Source of the DNA: Bacteroidales bacterium | Lineage (GTDB): Bacteria; Bacteroidota; Bacteroidia; Bacteroidales; ML635J-15 | NCBI GenBank assembly: GCA_028701945.1 | Contig: JAQVPT010000052.1 | Coordinates: 1-15,216 of the forward strand | DNA: 15,216 bases | Reading direction: 5' to 3' | In this document: positions 14,647-15,216 of the stretch, in pieces | Layout: every line of letters begins with the position of its first letter | Numbering within the stretch: position 1 is the stretch's first letter | The notes under the pieces: generated by a model | Database searches by the model: none | What the model saw: the letters and a program-made list of their open reading frames with translations, nothing else | Told to the model about the DNA's origin: nothing | Made by a program: the position numbers and the translations under genes

Positions 14647-15216
14647 TTATTCCCATTCGATAGTTGCTGGTGGTTTTGAGCTGATGTCATACACAACTCT
14701 GTTTACGCCACGAACTCTATTAATAATACTATTTGATATTTTAGCGAGAAAATCGTAAGGAAGATGAACCCAGTCGGCAGTCATTCCGTCTGTTGAGTGT
14801 ACTGCTCTAAGTGCCACCACATTTTCATAAGTTCTTTCATCACCCATCACACCAACCGACTGTACTGGCAATAATATAGCTCCTGCTTGCCACACTTCAT
14901 CGTAGAGTCCCCATTCTTTTAGTCCACTGATAAAAATATCATCAACTTCTTGCAAAATACTTACTTTTTCAGGAGTTATGTCGCTAAGTATTCTAATTCC
15001 AAGTCCTGGTCCAGGGAAAGGATGACGACCTAAAATGTTGTCAGATATTCCGAGAGCTTTGCCAACATTACGGACTTCATCTTTAAATACTAGGTATAGA
15101 GGCTCAACAATTTTAAGTTTCATAAAATCAGGCAATCCGCCTACATTATGATGTGATTTTATTGTTGCTGAAGGTCCTTTAACTGAAATTGATTCGATGA
15201 CATCTGGATAAATAGT
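14647..15216 (-). CDS. guaA: GMP synthase (glutamine-hydrolysing), C-terminal part, cut by the window edge
   Basis: GuaA converts XMP to GMP using ATP and glutamine in purine synthesis. Only the last 189 codons are inside the window; the frame stays open to base 15216, so the N-terminal glutaminase and most of the ATP-pyrophosphatase domain lie beyond it. Visible signatures are TIYPDVIES and GPSATIKSHHNVGGLP at the start of the fragment. They are followed by MKLKIVEPL, FKDEVR, RHPFPGPGLGIRIL, LLPVQSVGVMGDERTYE, DWVHLPYDFL and the terminal PPATIEWE, all in the C-terminal dimerisation domain that closes over the XMP site. The gene is the first visible member of a probable guaA-MFS-xseB transcript. 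The internal TTG/ATG codons near 15135 and 15123 are not starts, since conserved sequence continues upstream of them. Confidence 0.97.
   Translation of the reverse strand, partial: TIYPDVIESISVKGPSATIKSHHNVGGLPDFMKLKIVEPLYLVFKDEVRNVGKALGISDNILGRHPFPGPGLGIRILSDITPEKVSILQEVDDIFISGLKEWGLYDEVWQAGAILLPVQSVGVMGDERTYENVVALRAVHSTDGMTADWVHLPYDFLAKISNSIINRVRGVNRVVYDISSKPPATIEWE

Noticed and set aside
15123..15135. Internal start codons for a short GuaA-like protein
   Set aside because: The conserved GMP synthase sequence continues in frame to the window edge, so the gene is simply cut by the window.

Overview
The window is AT-rich, densely coded chromosomal DNA from a member of the Bacteroidota, most likely an uncultured Bacteroidales/Marinilabiliales-like lineage. 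This is inferred from four things. SecA is long (1091 residues) with a large insert and a C-terminal SEC-C zinc motif. PurC is long (315 residues). The envelope proteins combine TPR repeats, PD40 propellers and OmpA domains. Candidate promoters match the Bacteroidota -7 motif TAnnTTTG, with no Shine-Dalgarno sequences evident. I see no mobile element, CRISPR array, tRNA or rRNA, and nothing that looks recently acquired.

Layout from left to right. Positions 1-259 are non-coding and carry a short TCTTGTTC-type repeat. Next is a minus-strand pair, phoH then purC, one base apart. A roughly 100-base divergent gap follows. Then come two plus-strand genes that overlap by ATGA: a divergent DUF62 (SAM hydrolase/fluorinase superfamily) protein and a PagL-like outer-membrane lipid A deacylase/acyloxyacyl hydrolase. 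They converge, across a hairpin, on a minus-strand envelope cluster transcribed in this order: a secreted protein of about nine TPRs (8478-9605), then two tandem paralogues (6352-8460 and 4293-6269). Each paralogue has a signal peptide, TPRs, a PD40 beta-propeller, a carboxypeptidase-regulatory-like domain and an OmpA peptidoglycan-binding domain. Upstream of that cluster, also on the minus strand, is secA with its own candidate promoter. Before it lies an apparent guaA (partial) - MFS transporter - xseB operon that runs off the right edge.

The most interesting part is the envelope cluster. The two OmpA proteins share the domain order reported for PorE of the type IX secretion system, but both have ordinary signal-peptidase-I signals instead of a lipoprotein signal. 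They sit in tandem with a TPR protein, and a terminator-like hairpin separates the two paralogues. Two further points deserve attention: the DUF62 protein lacks two of the three canonical triad residues, and the PagL-like protein has Asn where the catalytic Glu of characterised PagL would be. The remaining genes (purC, guaA, secA, phoH, xseB) are ordinary housekeeping genes.
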